Assembly (NCBI GenBank): GCA_902616905.1
Contig: CACMUP010000001.1
Coordinates: forward strand, 1-42,721
Origin: an uncultured Bacteroidota bacterium
Lineage (GTDB): Bacteria; Bacteroidota; Bacteroidia; Flavobacteriales; Flavobacteriaceae
Direction of reading: 5' to 3'
DNA length: 42,721 nt
In this document: one piece after another, positions 7,832 through 16,674 of the stretch
Numbering within the stretch: position 1 is the first letter of the stretch
Layout: every line of letters starts with the position of its first letter
Program-made: the position numbers and the translations under genes
The notes under the pieces: generated by a model
Seen by the model: only the letters and a program-made list of their open reading frames with translations
Told to the model about the DNA's origin: nothing
Databases searched by the model: none

Positions 7832-10822
7832 ATGAATTTAAAAGATGCTTCTTATTTACTAAAGACAAATTATAATATAGAAGGTTTTTTAACTGAGCTT
7901 CCCGGTGAAGTAGATCTAAATTATAAAGTTGAGACCAATCATAGTAAATATGTATTTAAAATATCTAAAAGTCTTGATAATTTTGAATTTTTAGATTTTC
8001 AAAATGCCCTTCTTTTTTATTTAAATGGAAAAAAATCACCTAAAGTAATTAATGATATTAAAGGTAGTTCTAAGGTAATTATAAATTATAAAAATAACGA
8101 AAAATTATGTTTACGTTTACTAACCTGGATATCTGGAAGAGTATGGAGTACTGTAAATCCTAAAACAGATAATTTAAGATTAAGTCTTGGTGAAGAATGT
8201 GGGTTGCTAACAAAATCATTACAAAAATTTGACCACCCTTATGCTCACAGAGAATTTGAGTGGGATATTGCAAAAAGTGTTTGGGTTGAAAAACATTTAA
8301 ACCTTTTTAAAAAAGAGGATAAAAAAATCATTGAGAGTTTCTTGAATGAATTTAAAAAAAATTATGGTGATTATAAAAAATTAAGAAAGGGAGTCGTTCA
8401 CAATGATGCTAATGACAATAATATTATTGTAAATGAGGATACTCTAAATCCTAGAGTGTCATCATTAATTGATTTTGGTGATGCAATTTATACTCAAATA
8501 ATTAATGACGTAGCGATAGCCTGCGCTTACGGGATAATAAATTTTTCAGATCCTTTGAGAGCCTCAATTCCTATTATAAAAGGCTACAATTCGAAGTTTA
8601 AGCTTCAGAAAAAAGAGTTAAGTTTTTTGTATAATCTTATAGCAATGAGACTTATAGTTTCAGTAACTAAGTCCACTATAAATAAATATGAAAATCCCTT
8701 AAATAAATATTTATGGATAAGTAAAAAACCAGCTTGGGATCTTTTAAAAAAATGGGTTAAAGTAAATTCAGAATTTGCATACTTTCAATTTCGTGAAGCC
8801 TGCGAATACACACCTCATCAACATTACAAAACCTTTATTAAGTGGGCAAGTAATCAAAAAAGTATAACGAAATCAATTTTTCCATCTTTAAATAAAAATA
8901 CTATTTACAAAATAGATCTTAGTGTCAGGAGTAATTGGATTGGAAGAAAAGAAGAATTTAACGATTTAGATTATTTTCAGTTTAAAATTGATCAACTTCA
9001 AAAAAAACAACCAGAAAAAATTTTAGCAGGAGGTTATTTGGAACCAAGAGTTTTATATACATCGAATAACTATGAAAGAGTGGGGAATATGGGTCTAGAA
9101 AAAAGATGTGTTCATTTAGGAATAGATTTTTGGGTCCCTTCAGAAACTCCAATATATGCTTTCATTGATGGAACCGTAGAAATGGTAATAAATGAAAAGG
9201 CAGAAAAATCTTATGGAGTAATGATGATTTTGCGGCATGAAATAGAGAATTTAATTTTTTATACTCTATATGGTCACCTATCATTCAAAACATTTGAAGT
9301 TTATAAAAAGGGTGATAAAATTAAAAAAGGAGATAAAATTGGCTGGGTTGGTAATTCGAACGAAAATGGTAATTGGGTTCCTCACCTACACTTCCAAATT
9401 TTACTTTCATTGTTAAACTATAAAAATGACTTTCCCGGTGTTGTTTACCATAATGAAAAAAACACATGGAAATTTTTATGTCCTGACCCAAATTTCCTAA
9501 TTAAATCCAAAAATTTAGATTCATTAGAAATTAAAAAAAATCAAAAAATTTTAATTGATCGTAAAAAATATCTTGGTAAAGGAATGAGTTTACAATATGA
9601 AGACCCACTTCATATAGTACGCGGTGAAGATGTTTATTTAATTAATGAAAATGGTCGTTACTTTTTGGATATGGTAAATAACGTAGCACACGTTGGTCAC
9701 GAAAATTCTAGGGTTGTTAAAGCAGGTCAATTACAGATGGCTCAGCTAAACACAAATACTCGTTATATAAATGAAAATATAACAAAACTAGCTCGTCGAA
9801 TATTATCTTCACTTCCTCCAGAATTGAGCGTAGTTCATTTCTTAAATTCAGGAAGTGAAGCAGTCGAATTAGCAATTCGTATGATAAAAACCGTAACAGG
9901 TTCTAATCAAATTTTGGCATCACAATATGGTTATCACGGGAATACAAACAATTGCATTGACATTAGTTCATATAAATTTGATGGAAAAGGGGGAAAAGGG
10001 AAACCAGAAAATACGTTTATTTTTCCTATTCCAGATTCTTTTAGAGGAAAATATAGAGGAAAAAACACAACTTCAAAATATGTTTTTGAAATTAAAAAGC
10101 AAATTAAATTAATACATAGCCAAAATAAGAGTTTGGGAGGTATGATTATTGAACCAATCATAAGTTGTGGCGGACAAGTTGAACTACCTGAAGGGTTTTT
10201 AGCTAAAGCATTTAAAGAGGTTAGAGACTCAGGAGGATTGTGTGTTGTTGATGAAGTACAAACAGGTTGTGGAAGAGTTGGCTCAAATTTTTGGGGCTTT
10301 CAATTACATGATGTAATTCCTGATATTATAACTATTGGTAAACCCCTTGGTAATGGTCACCCAGTTGCCGCTGTAGTTTGCACAAAAAAAGTTGCAGAGT
10401 CATTTGATAATGGCATGGAGTTTTTTAACACCTTTGGAGGTAATCCAGTTTCATGTTGTATAGCAGATAAAGTATTAGAAATTGTTTCTGACAAAAATCT
10501 TCAAGAAAATGCGCTATTAATAGGCAATTACATTAAAAATAAATTGTTGAAATTAGCAAAAAAATATTCCATTCTAGGGTCAGTTCGTGGTCAAGGATTA
10601 TTTTTAGGAGTAGAATTAGTAAATGAAAATCTCGAGCCATTGTCAGCAAAAGCAGATTATTTAATCAACAGGCTTAGGTATTTCGGAATTTTATTAAGTA
10701 CAGATGGTCCAAATAAAAATGTTATAAAAATCAAACCTCCCTTAATTTTTTCGATAGATAATGCTGATTTTTTCTTGAAGTATTTTGAGCTTATACTTAA
10801 TGAAGATTTCATGATAGATTAA
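7832..10822 (+). CDS. Three-domain fusion: APH-type kinase, M23 peptidase-like domain, class-III aminotransferase/phospho-lyase
   Basis: 996 residues. Residues about 1-340 are an aminoglycoside-phosphotransferase-like kinase: His190-x-Asp192-x4-Asn197 (catalytic loop) and DFGD at 214-217 (metal binding). Residues about 395-560 match an M23/LytM peptidase: His428-x3-Asp432, His482 in YGHLS and His518-x-His520, so the zinc ligands appear intact. Residues about 575-996 are a class-III PLP enzyme: NSGSEA at 672-677, YHG at 701-703, DEVQTG at 807-812 and the Schiff-base Lys837 in TIGKPLGNG. Human relatives of the outer domains are hydroxylysine kinase and the PLP phospho-lyases acting on phosphohydroxylysine or phosphoethanolamine. 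I therefore infer that an amino alcohol is phosphorylated and then eliminated as ammonia and phosphate. The role of the M23 part in an apparently cytoplasmic protein without signal peptide is unclear. Long fusions of this layout are known in other bacteria. Confidence 0.9.
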   Translation: MNLKDASYLLKTNYNIEGFLTELPGEVDLNYKVETNHSKYVFKISKSLDNFEFLDFQNALLFYLNGKKSPKVINDIKGSSKVIINYKNNEKLCLRLLTWISGRVWSTVNPKTDNLRLSLGEECGLLTKSLQKFDHPYAHREFEWDIAKSVWVEKHLNLFKKEDKKIIESFLNEFKKNYGDYKKLRKGVVHNDANDNNIIVNEDTLNPRVSSLIDFGDAIYTQIINDVAIACAYGIINFSDPLRASIPIIKGYNSKFKLQKKELSFLYNLIAMRLIVSVTKSTINKYENPLNKYLWISKKPAWDLLKKWVKVNSEFAYFQFREACEYTPHQHYKTFIKWASNQKSITKSIFPSLNKNTIYKIDLSVRSNWIGRKEEFNDLDYFQFKIDQLQKKQPEKILAGGYLEPRVLYTSNNYERVGNMGLEKRCVHLGIDFWVPSETPIYAFIDGTVEMVINEKAEKSYGVMMILRHEIENLIFYTLYGHLSFKTFEVYKKGDKIKKGDKIGWVGNSNENGNWVPHLHFQILLSLLNYKNDFPGVVYHNEKNTWKFLCPDPNFLIKSKNLDSLEIKKNQKILIDRKKYLGKGMSLQYEDPLHIVRGEDVYLINENGRYFLDMVNNVAHVGHENSRVVKAGQLQMAQLNTNTRYINENITKLARRILSSLPPELSVVHFLNSGSEAVELAIRMIKTVTGSNQILASQYGYHGNTNNCIDISSYKFDGKGGKGKPENTFIFPIPDSFRGKYRGKNTTSKYVFEIKKQIKLIHSQNKSLGGMIIEPIISCGGQVELPEGFLAKAFKEVRDSGGLCVVDEVQTGCGRVGSNFWGFQLHDVIPDIITIGKPLGNGHPVAAVVCTKKVAESFDNGMEFFNTFGGNPVSCCIADKVLEIVSDKNLQENALLIGNYIKNKLLKLAKKYSILGSVRGQGLFLGVELVNENLEPLSAKADYLINRLRYFGILLSTDGPNKNVIKIKPPLIFSIDNADFFLKYFELILNEDFMID

Positions 10823-10847
10823 AAAAAAAAAAAAATTATATATATTT

Positions 10848-10871
10848 TTTTGTAACTTGTATGTTACAAAA
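10848..10871. promoter_or_regulatory. 9-bp inverted repeat upstream of small membrane protein gene
   Basis: TTTTGTAAC and GTTACAAAA form a perfect 9-bp dyad around the 6-base spacer TTGTAT, ending 12 bases before the ATG at 10884. A run of 15 A residues (10821-10835, starting inside the stop codon of the fusion gene) precedes it. The hairpin is followed by an A-run, not a T-run, on the plus strand, so it is not a standard terminator. An operator or leader hairpin is possible. Confidence 0.35.
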
Positions 10872-10883
10872 CAAAAAAAACCA

Positions 10884-11066
10884 ATGAGTGAACTCGTTAT
10901 AGTAATTATTGGAGCCGTCGTTATTGTAGGAGGTGTGATTTTATATGCAGTTATTTCTACTGCTACTGGACTTGAAGAAGACGAAAATCAAAATTATATA
11001 CCTGATTGGATTGAAAGAAAGTTTCCAAAAATTTTTAAAGGAAGTAAAGATTTACAGGATAAGTGA
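10884..11066 (+). CDS. Small single-pass membrane protein, unknown function
   Basis: The 60-residue product starts at the ATG at 10884. An upstream in-frame TTG at 10857 would add nine residues but falls inside the inverted repeat, so I reject it. One strong transmembrane helix covers about residues 4-26 (hydrophobic, with paired glycines), followed by an acidic stretch (EEDEN, about 31-35) and a basic tail (IERKFPKIFKGSK). This order suggests an N-out or tail-facing-cytoplasm topology, but orientation is not certain. I do not recognise the family. It lies between the fusion enzyme (61 bases upstream) and an OmpA-family gene (80 bases downstream), all on the same strand. Confidence 0.6.
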   Translation: MSELVIVIIGAVVIVGGVILYAVISTATGLEEDENQNYIPDWIERKFPKIFKGSKDLQDK

Positions 11067-11146
11067 CTTCTTTTTGAATTAAAGCAATAATTTCTTTTTT
11101 TTCTTGTTATATAAATTAATATATAAATTATTTAACAAGCCAAGTC

Positions 11147-12466
11147 ATGACTAGAATATTTATTAAGGCAACTTTTATATCATTTTTTATTGTTGCTTCT
11201 ATTAGTGCACAAAACCAGAATAGTCCTTGGTCTTTTTCTGTAAACTCTAACATAATAAACCTTCAGGGAGAAAATGTCGAGTCAGGGTTTAATTTTGGTG
11301 GACCTTCGTTAAGTTTAAGTAGACATATTTGGGGAGGTATTTCTTTTGGTGCACAAACTTCACTTGGTAATGTTAATAACTTTAGTGATTCATACACATA
11401 TACCTCCCTTGACGGATTTTTGAAATTTAATCTTTTAAGTGGAAGCTTTGTTCCAAGTATAATTGGTGGTTACGGATTTTCTCAATTTGCTGACGGCCTT
11501 GAAAGACCTGGTATTTTTCCTTCTTCAGAGACAAGCAGAACATTTTTTGGTGGATTGGGTTTTTCATTTTATTTGAGTGATAATTTAGCTATAAACTTAC
11601 AGTCAACGTATCGTTCCATGAATGAAAATGATGGATTTGATCATCTTCAACACAATATAGGTTTAAGTATAGGCTTTGGATCTGGAGACGCAGACAAGGA
11701 CGGTATTCCAGACAGTAAAGATAAATGTCCAAACGTACCTGGTTTAAAAGAATATGAAGGTTGTCCTGACACAGATGGAGATACTATAATTGACAAGGAG
11801 GATAAGTGTCCAGAAATACCTGGTCTTCCAGAATTAAAAGGTTGTATTGATTCTGACGGAGATGGAATATCAGATCCTGACGATTCTTGTCCAAATGCTT
11901 TTGGTTCTCTTGAAATGAATGGTTGCCCGGATACGGATCAAGATGGTGTAGCTGACGATGATGACGAGTGTCCGAATAGTTTTGGTCCTATTGAAAACAA
12001 TGGCTGTCCCTGGCCAGATACTGATGGTGACGGTGTTAATGATAATGAAGACCTTTGTAAAGATGAACCAGGAACTATGGAAAATAATGGTTGTCCAAAG
12101 TTGTCAGGCGAAATAGTCAAAACTTTGAATGAATTTGGTTCGAGAATAAATTTTCCAGCAAACAGTTATCAAATTTTAGGAAGAAAAACAATTGAAAATT
12201 TGGAAAAAATAAAAAATCTTTTAGAAGAAAACCAAGAAGGAAATCTGCTAATAGAGGGCTATGCCTCCTCTGATGGTGATGAAAATTATAATGTGGAACT
12301 TTCAATAAAAAGAGCTCAAGCTGTTTTAGAATATCTAGTAAAACTTGGAGTATCTGAAACTCGTTTAGAAGTAAAAGGCTATGGTGAGGATAATCCTTTG
12401 GAAGATAATGAGACTTCATTGGGAAGGGCAATAAACCGCAGAGTACAGTTCAAATCAAAAAAATGA
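11147..12466 (+). CDS. OmpA-family outer membrane protein with thrombospondin type 3 repeats
   Basis: 439 residues. A signal peptide ends at about residue 21 (ISAQ). A beta-barrel-like region follows to about 178 (alternating glycine and aromatic strands), then a linker of five calcium-binding TSP3-type repeats at about 181-317. These are built on D-x-D-x-D-G-x-x-D and C-P units such as [27 protein letters not shown] and DTDGDGVND. The C-terminal OmpA/MotB domain (about 320-439) includes [16 protein letters not shown] and [11 protein letters not shown], the part that holds peptidoglycan. The protein probably ties outer membrane to cell wall. It ends exactly where the convergent rpe gene ends, with no spacer and no terminator between them. 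Confidence 0.92.
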   Translation: MTRIFIKATFISFFIVASISAQNQNSPWSFSVNSNIINLQGENVESGFNFGGPSLSLSRHIWGGISFGAQTSLGNVNNFSDSYTYTSLDGFLKFNLLSGSFVPSIIGGYGFSQFADGLERPGIFPSSETSRTFFGGLGFSFYLSDNLAINLQSTYRSMNENDGFDHLQHNIGLSIGFGSGDADKDGIPDSKDKCPNVPGLKEYEGCPDTDGDTIIDKEDKCPEIPGLPELKGCIDSDGDGISDPDDSCPNAFGSLEMNGCPDTDQDGVADDDDECPNSFGPIENNGCPWPDTDGDGVNDNEDLCKDEPGTMENNGCPKLSGEIVKTLNEFGSRINFPANSYQILGRKTIENLEKIKNLLEENQEGNLLIEGYASSDGDENYNVELSIKRAQAVLEYLVKLGVSETRLEVKGYGEDNPLEDNETSLGRAINRRVQFKSKK

Positions 12467-13117
12467 TTAAAGTTGTTTTAAAAGTCTAATATTTGTCTTT
12501 GGATCATTTGCTTTAAATATATAATTCCCTGCTACAAGAACGTTAGCTCCATATTTTATTAGTTTTGAAGCATTTTTATTAGTTACTCCTCCATCAATTT
12601 CGATCAAACAGGACGTTTTACTTTTTTTTATTAATTTTTTAAGTTCTTTTATTTTTTCAAATGTATTTTCTATAAATGATTGACCACCAAATCCTGGATT
12701 TACACTCATCAAACAAACTAAATCAATTTCCTTTATAATATCAGTCAAATTATTTACTGGTGTATGAGGATTTAGAGCAACACCTGTTTTCATACCGCAG
12801 GATTTTATTTTTTGTAAACTCCTGTTTAAATGAGTGCAAGCTTCAAAATGAACTGTTAATATACTCGCACCAAGATCTGCAAAATTTTCAATATATCGAT
12901 CAGGATCAATGATCATCAAGTGAACATCTAAGGGTTTTTTAGCCTCTTTTCTAATTGCTTTCAAAATAGGCATACCAAAGGATATGTTTGGTACGAAGAC
13001 ACCATCCATGACATCAATATGAAACCAGTCTGCTTCACTTTTATTGACCATATCTATATCCTCGGCTAAATTAATAAAATCAGCTGCAAGTATTGAAGGT
13101 GCTATCTTTATAGACAT
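12467..13117 (-). CDS. rpe: Ribulose-phosphate 3-epimerase
   Basis: 216 residues, the usual length. The enzyme interconverts D-ribulose 5-phosphate and D-xylulose 5-phosphate in the pentose phosphate pathway. Visible signature positions are Ser8 (IAPSIL), His33 and Asp35 in HIDVMDG (metal ligands), His66 in DVHLMI and Asp175 in EIDGGV, with phosphate-binding glycines in NPGFGGQSF. It is the last gene of a minus-strand housekeeping run but is separated from rpoD by a strong terminator, so it needs its own promoter, which I could not place with confidence in the 52-base gap. Its stop codon directly abuts that of the convergent OmpA-family gene. Confidence 0.97.
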   Translation of the reverse strand: MSIKIAPSILAADFINLAEDIDMVNKSEADWFHIDVMDGVFVPNISFGMPILKAIRKEAKKPLDVHLMIIDPDRYIENFADLGASILTVHFEACTHLNRSLQKIKSCGMKTGVALNPHTPVNNLTDIIKEIDLVCLMSVNPGFGGQSFIENTFEKIKELKKLIKKSKTSCLIEIDGGVTNKNASKLIKYGANVLVAGNYIFKANDPKTNIRLLKQL

Positions 13118-13142
13118 AAAAACTATTTATCATTGTTTTAAA

Positions 13143-13167
13143 AAAAGCAACTTGTAAAGTTGCTTTT
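13143..13167 (-). terminator. Intrinsic terminator after rpoD
   Basis: A perfect 11-bp stem (AAAAGCAACTT with AAGTTGCTTTT) closes a 3-base loop just 2 bases after the rpoD stop. On the minus strand it is followed by a long T-run extending past the stem, the standard rho-independent layout. Confidence 0.88.
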
Positions 13168-13169
13168 GA

Positions 13170-14033
13170 TTATCCCAAATATGTTTTTAGTATTTTACTT
13201 CTAGATGTGTGCTTAAGTCTTCTGATTGCCTTTTCTTTGATTTGTCGGACTCGCTCTCTTGTAAGGTCAAAAGTTTCGCCAATTTCTTCTAGGGTCATTG
13301 CATGTTGATTTCCCAATCCAAAATAAAGACGAACTACATCAGCTTCCCTAGGAGTTAGTGTTTCTAGAGCACGTTCGATTTCAGTTCTTAAAGATTCATG
13401 AAGTAATGTTTTGTCAGGGTTAGGTGATTCACCACTATTAAGAACGTCATATAGGTTTGAGTCTTCACCCTCTACAAGCGGAGCATCCATTGATACGTGC
13501 CTACCAGAGTTTTTTAGTGATTCTTTGACATCATTTATAGTCATATCTAACTCTTTAGCGATTTCTTCAGCAGAAGGAGCTCTTTCATGAGCTTGTTCTA
13601 AAAAAGCATAAGTTTTATTGATTTTATTTATTGAACCAATTTTATTTAATGGAAGACGAACAATACGAGATTGCTCTGCTAATGCTTGAAGTATTGATTG
13701 ACGAATCCACCATACTGCATATGAAATGAATTTGAAGCCCCTGGTTTCGTCAAAACGTTGTGCAGCTTTAATGAGTCCAAGATTACCTTCATTTATTAAA
13801 TCGGGGAGAGTTAACCCTTGATTTTGATATTGTTTAGCAACAGAAACAACAAATCGTAAGTTGGCTTTTGTCAATTTTTCTAGCGAAATCTGGTCACCTG
13901 CTTTAATCCTCTGAGCTAATTCAACCTCCTCTTCAGCAGTAATTAAATCAACTTTTCCAATCTCCTGAAGATATTTGTCTAATGATGCTGTTTCTCGGTT
14001 GGTAACTTGTTTAGTTATCTTGAGTTGTCTCAT
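13170..14033 (-). CDS. rpoD: Primary RNA polymerase sigma factor (RpoD/SigA)
   Basis: 287 residues, the short form typical of Bacteroidota, with no acidic region 1.1. Region 1.2 lies at about 14-45. Regions 2.1-2.4 contain [30 protein letters not shown] and the promoter-melting/-7-reading stretch [16 protein letters not shown] (about 99-114). Region 3 runs from about 130 to 210. Region 4.2 has a helix-turn-helix around [23 protein letters not shown] near the C terminus. It directs transcription from the main promoter class, which in this phylum is TTTG/TAnnTTTG, consistent with the elements noted in this window. It follows pnp on the same strand (74-base gap) and ends at a clear terminator. 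Confidence 0.97.
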   Translation of the reverse strand: MRQLKITKQVTNRETASLDKYLQEIGKVDLITAEEEVELAQRIKAGDQISLEKLTKANLRFVVSVAKQYQNQGLTLPDLINEGNLGLIKAAQRFDETRGFKFISYAVWWIRQSILQALAEQSRIVRLPLNKIGSINKINKTYAFLEQAHERAPSAEEIAKELDMTINDVKESLKNSGRHVSMDAPLVEGEDSNLYDVLNSGESPNPDKTLLHESLRTEIERALETLTPREADVVRLYFGLGNQHAMTLEEIGETFDLTRERVRQIKEKAIRRLKHTSRSKILKTYLG

Positions 14034-14107
14034 TTTTTCAATTAAGATTTAAATATTATATATATTACGCATAAAACTAAAGAATGTTACAAAGTGTATA
14101 TAAAATG

Positions 14108-16237
14108 TTATTCTTTTTTTTCAGGTCTTGGTAATAGAGCTTTCCGTGATACTTTTTCCTTTTTAGTTCGTGAATCGATACCAAAATATTTAACATTTAA
14201 TACATCACCCAAATTTACTACATCACTTACATTTTCTGTTCTTTCCCAAGCAAGTTCGCTTATATGAAGTAATACCTCGTTCCCTTGAGCTTGAGAATAT
14301 TCTACTACTGCTCCAAAGTCTAGCATCTTTATTACTTTAACTTCATAAGTTTCTCCAACCTGGGGTTTAAATGTAATTGAATCAATCTTAGATTCAACCA
14401 TAGATATTCCTTGAGGTGATGTCCCTAGTATTTCTATAATACCTTCTTCAGTTTCAGGATCCTCATTTATTACAATAGTACATCCTGATTCTTTTTGGAG
14501 TTCTTGAATAACTTTTCCTCCAGGACCGATCAATGCACCAATATACTCGTTAGCAATCCTACGATATATCATTTTTGGAGCATGATCTTTTACTTTTTTA
14601 TTCGGTGATGCAATGGTGTCAGTAATTTTTTTAAGAATATGAAGTCTACCTTCTCTAGCCTGGTTTAGAGCTTCGCTCATAATATCAAAGCTAAGACCTT
14701 TTATTTTGATATCCATTTGACATGCTGTAATTCCATCTTTTGTTCCAGTAACTTTAAAATCCATGTCTCCAAGATGGTCTTCGTCACCAAGAATATCTGA
14801 TAAAACAGCATATTTTTTTTCTTCGGTAATAAGGCCCATTGCAATCCCTGAAACAGGTTTGTTAATTTTTACACCTGCGTCCATTAGTGCCATAGTACCG
14901 GCACATACAGTAGCCATTGAAGAAGACCCATTTGATTCAAATACTTCGGAAACTACTCTAATTGTATAAGGACAATCTTTAGGAACCACTTTTTTCAAGG
15001 CTCGTTGAGCTAAGTTTCCGTGACCAATTTCTCGTCTAGAAGTTCCTCTTAGCGGTCGTGCCTCCCCCGTTGAAAAAGGAGGGAAATTATAATGCAAATA
15101 AAAACGCTCCTCACTTTGTTCAGTAGGCAAATCAATTACATTTGCCTCCCTAGAGGTTCCCAAAGTAGCTGTAGCTAGTGCTTGTGTTTCTCCGCGGGTG
15201 AATATTGAGGAACCATGAGCTGATGGAAGATAATCGACTTCACACCAAATAGGTCTTATGTCATTTGTTTTTCTTCCATCAAGACGAATCCCTTCTTCTA
15301 AAACTAAATCACGAACAGCTTTTTTTTGAGCTTCTTTAATGTATCGTGATATTAATTCACCCTTTTCTTCTAATTCTTCATCAGAAAAATTGCTTATATA
15401 ATTTTCTTTTATTTCTGAGAACTGTTCAGATCGCTCTCCCTTGGACAATCCTTTTTTGGCGATATTGTAAAAGTTTTTGTACGTGTTATCGAAAATTTCT
15501 TTTTGCAGATCGATATCTGAATTTTCTTCTTCGTAAGAACGAATTTCATTCCTACCAATTGATTTGACTAAGGTAATTTGAGCTTTTATCTGATCTTTAA
15601 TGGCTTTATGTCCATACGATATAGCATCTAGCATTTCTTCCTCGGTAATTTCGTCAAACTCTCCTTCTACCATAGCAACAGAATCTTCGCTAGCACCAAT
15701 CATTATATCAATATCTGAGTTTACAAGCTGAGATTTACTTGGATTTATAACAAACATCCCATCAACTCTGGCAACCCTAACTTCAGATATAGGGTATTCA
15801 AAAGGAATATCTGAAAGATGTATTGCACAAGATGCAGCTAATCCAGCGAGAGCGTCTGGCATAACATCATCATCGTGAGACATCAGCTGAATCATAACCT
15901 GTGTTTCAGCATGATAGTCGCTAGGGAATAGTGGTCGCAATACTCTATCTACTAGTCTCATTGTGAGTACTTCTTGATCACTAGGTCTTGCTTCTCGCTT
16001 AAAAAACCCTCCAGGAAATCTTCCAGCAGCAGCGAATTTTTCTCTATAATCAACTGTAAGCGGTAAAAAGTCAACTGGGCTTGCATTTCTAGCGGAAACA
16101 ACAGTAGCCAAGAGCATACAATTACCCATTCTTACAACCACAGAACCGTCAGCTTGTTTTGCAAGTTTACCTGTTTCTAAAGTAATTATTCTGCCGTCTT
16201 CAAGGTTTATTTCTTGTGTGAATACTTTTGGAATCAT
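14108..16237 (-). CDS. pnp: Polyribonucleotide nucleotidyltransferase (PNPase)
   Basis: 709 residues, normal for the family. This enzyme degrades RNA 3'-to-5' with phosphate. Two RNase PH domains are seen, the first containing [13 protein letters not shown] and the second [15 protein letters not shown] and the catalytic [11 protein letters not shown] stretch. A KH domain with GPGG at 571-574 and an S1 domain from about 628 to 702 follow. It lies 68 bases after rpsO, the order found in many bacteria. The short gap can fold into a hairpin whose 3' arm reaches the start codon, suggesting leader-based autoregulation as known for PNPase in Escherichia coli. The start ATG at 16237 begins MIPKVF; an overlapping upstream ATG at 16244 is out of frame. 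Confidence 0.98.
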   Translation of the reverse strand: MIPKVFTQEINLEDGRIITLETGKLAKQADGSVVVRMGNCMLLATVVSARNASPVDFLPLTVDYREKFAAAGRFPGGFFKREARPSDQEVLTMRLVDRVLRPLFPSDYHAETQVMIQLMSHDDDVMPDALAGLAASCAIHLSDIPFEYPISEVRVARVDGMFVINPSKSQLVNSDIDIMIGASEDSVAMVEGEFDEITEEEMLDAISYGHKAIKDQIKAQITLVKSIGRNEIRSYEEENSDIDLQKEIFDNTYKNFYNIAKKGLSKGERSEQFSEIKENYISNFSDEELEEKGELISRYIKEAQKKAVRDLVLEEGIRLDGRKTNDIRPIWCEVDYLPSAHGSSIFTRGETQALATATLGTSREANVIDLPTEQSEERFYLHYNFPPFSTGEARPLRGTSRREIGHGNLAQRALKKVVPKDCPYTIRVVSEVFESNGSSSMATVCAGTMALMDAGVKINKPVSGIAMGLITEEKKYAVLSDILGDEDHLGDMDFKVTGTKDGITACQMDIKIKGLSFDIMSEALNQAREGRLHILKKITDTIASPNKKVKDHAPKMIYRRIANEYIGALIGPGGKVIQELQKESGCTIVINEDPETEEGIIEILGTSPQGISMVESKIDSITFKPQVGETYEVKVIKMLDFGAVVEYSQAQGNEVLLHISELAWERTENVSDVVNLGDVLNVKYFGIDSRTKKEKVSRKALLPRPEKKE

Positions 16238-16290
16238 TTTTCATTTTTTTGGTTAAAATTTGTTGTGTGTTGCGGCAACCAATGAAAAAC
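16237..16290 (-). promoter_or_regulatory. rpsO-pnp intergenic hairpin reaching the pnp start codon
   Basis: On the minus-strand RNA, the arm UUUUUCAUUGGUU (16289-16277) pairs with AACC (16254-16251) and AAUGAAAAA (16245-16237), giving 13 bp with a 5-base A bulge on the 3' side. The last A of the 3' arm is the A of the pnp AUG. A competing small hairpin GUUG-CCG-CAAC (16279-16269) shares the upper stem. The layout resembles leader duplexes that control pnp elsewhere; no function has been shown here. Confidence 0.45.
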
Positions 16291-16305
16291 AAAATTTTTA
16301 GTGAT

Positions 16306-16575
16306 TTACTTTCGTAGACCTAATTTTTTTAAAATATTCCTATATCGTTCAATATCTTTAGATTTTAAATAATCAAGTAGACTTCTTCTCTTTCCAACTA
16401 AACGTACTAAAGATCTTTCAGTGTTGAAATCTTTACGATTTAACTTTAGATGTTCTGATAAGTGATCAATCCTATGAGTGAAGAGAGCTATTTGCCCCTC
16501 TGGTGAACCTGTATCTTTTTCAGATTTTCCATATTTTTTGAAAATATCTAGCTTAATTACGTTTGAATTATACAT
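16306..16575 (-). CDS. rpsO: 30S ribosomal protein S15
   Basis: 89 residues, the standard length. The conserved segments are clear: TGSPEGQIALFTHRI with the rRNA-contacting turn, HLKLNRKDFNTERSLVRLVGKRR and LLDYLK. S15 binds 16S rRNA early in assembly of the small-subunit platform. The gene stands between accD and pnp. A perfect -7 element and a hairpin lie just upstream of its ATG, so it can be transcribed on its own as well as by read-through from accD. S15 represses its own mRNA in several phyla using unrelated leader structures, which makes the hairpin here of interest. Confidence 0.98.
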   Translation of the reverse strand: MYNSNVIKLDIFKKYGKSEKDTGSPEGQIALFTHRIDHLSEHLKLNRKDFNTERSLVRLVGKRRSLLDYLKSKDIERYRNILKKLGLRK

Positions 16576-16619
16576 GCCAATATTAAATTTTATTGATTTT
16601 TTTTATAAATCAATTGGCA
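16575..16619 (-). promoter_or_regulatory. rpsO leader hairpin next to start codon
   Basis: An inner stem TTGATTT/AAATCAA (16593-16599 with 16607-16613, 7-base loop) is nested in an outer stem TGCCAA/TTGGCA (16575-16580 with 16614-16619). The outer stem's arm at 16575-16580 ends in the A of the rpsO ATG. The -7 promoter element overlaps the other outer arm, so transcripts from that promoter would carry only the inner stem, whereas accD read-through RNA would carry both. A role in S15 autoregulation is inference. Confidence 0.4.
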
Positions 16620-16651
16620 AATATACAACTAATGTAATTCTAAACAACAAA
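16618..16651 (-). promoter_or_regulatory. Predicted rpsO promoter (Bacteroidota type)
   Basis: The minus strand carries TATATTTG at 16625-16618, a full match to the Bacteroidota -7 consensus TAnnTTTG. Upstream lie TTG at 16647-16645 (19-base spacing) and TTTG at 16651-16648 (22-base spacing). Transcription would start about 35-40 bases before the rpsO ATG. Confidence 0.55.
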
Positions 16652-16674
16652 CTTTAAAAAAAATGAAATTATAA

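Noticed and set aside
10821-10835. A15 homopolymer as part of a terminator
   Set aside because: No hairpin precedes it, and A rather than T follows the sense strand; the reverse orientation has no gene to terminate.
10857-10883. TTG start adding nine residues to the small membrane protein
   Set aside because: The extension lies in the inverted repeat and adds no sensible N terminus; the ATG at 10884 places the membrane helix right at the start.
11687-12099. Repetitive DNA inside the OmpA-family gene as a tandem repeat array
   Set aside because: The periodicity is at protein level (TSP3 calcium-binding units); the DNA copies are too diverged to be a nucleotide repeat.
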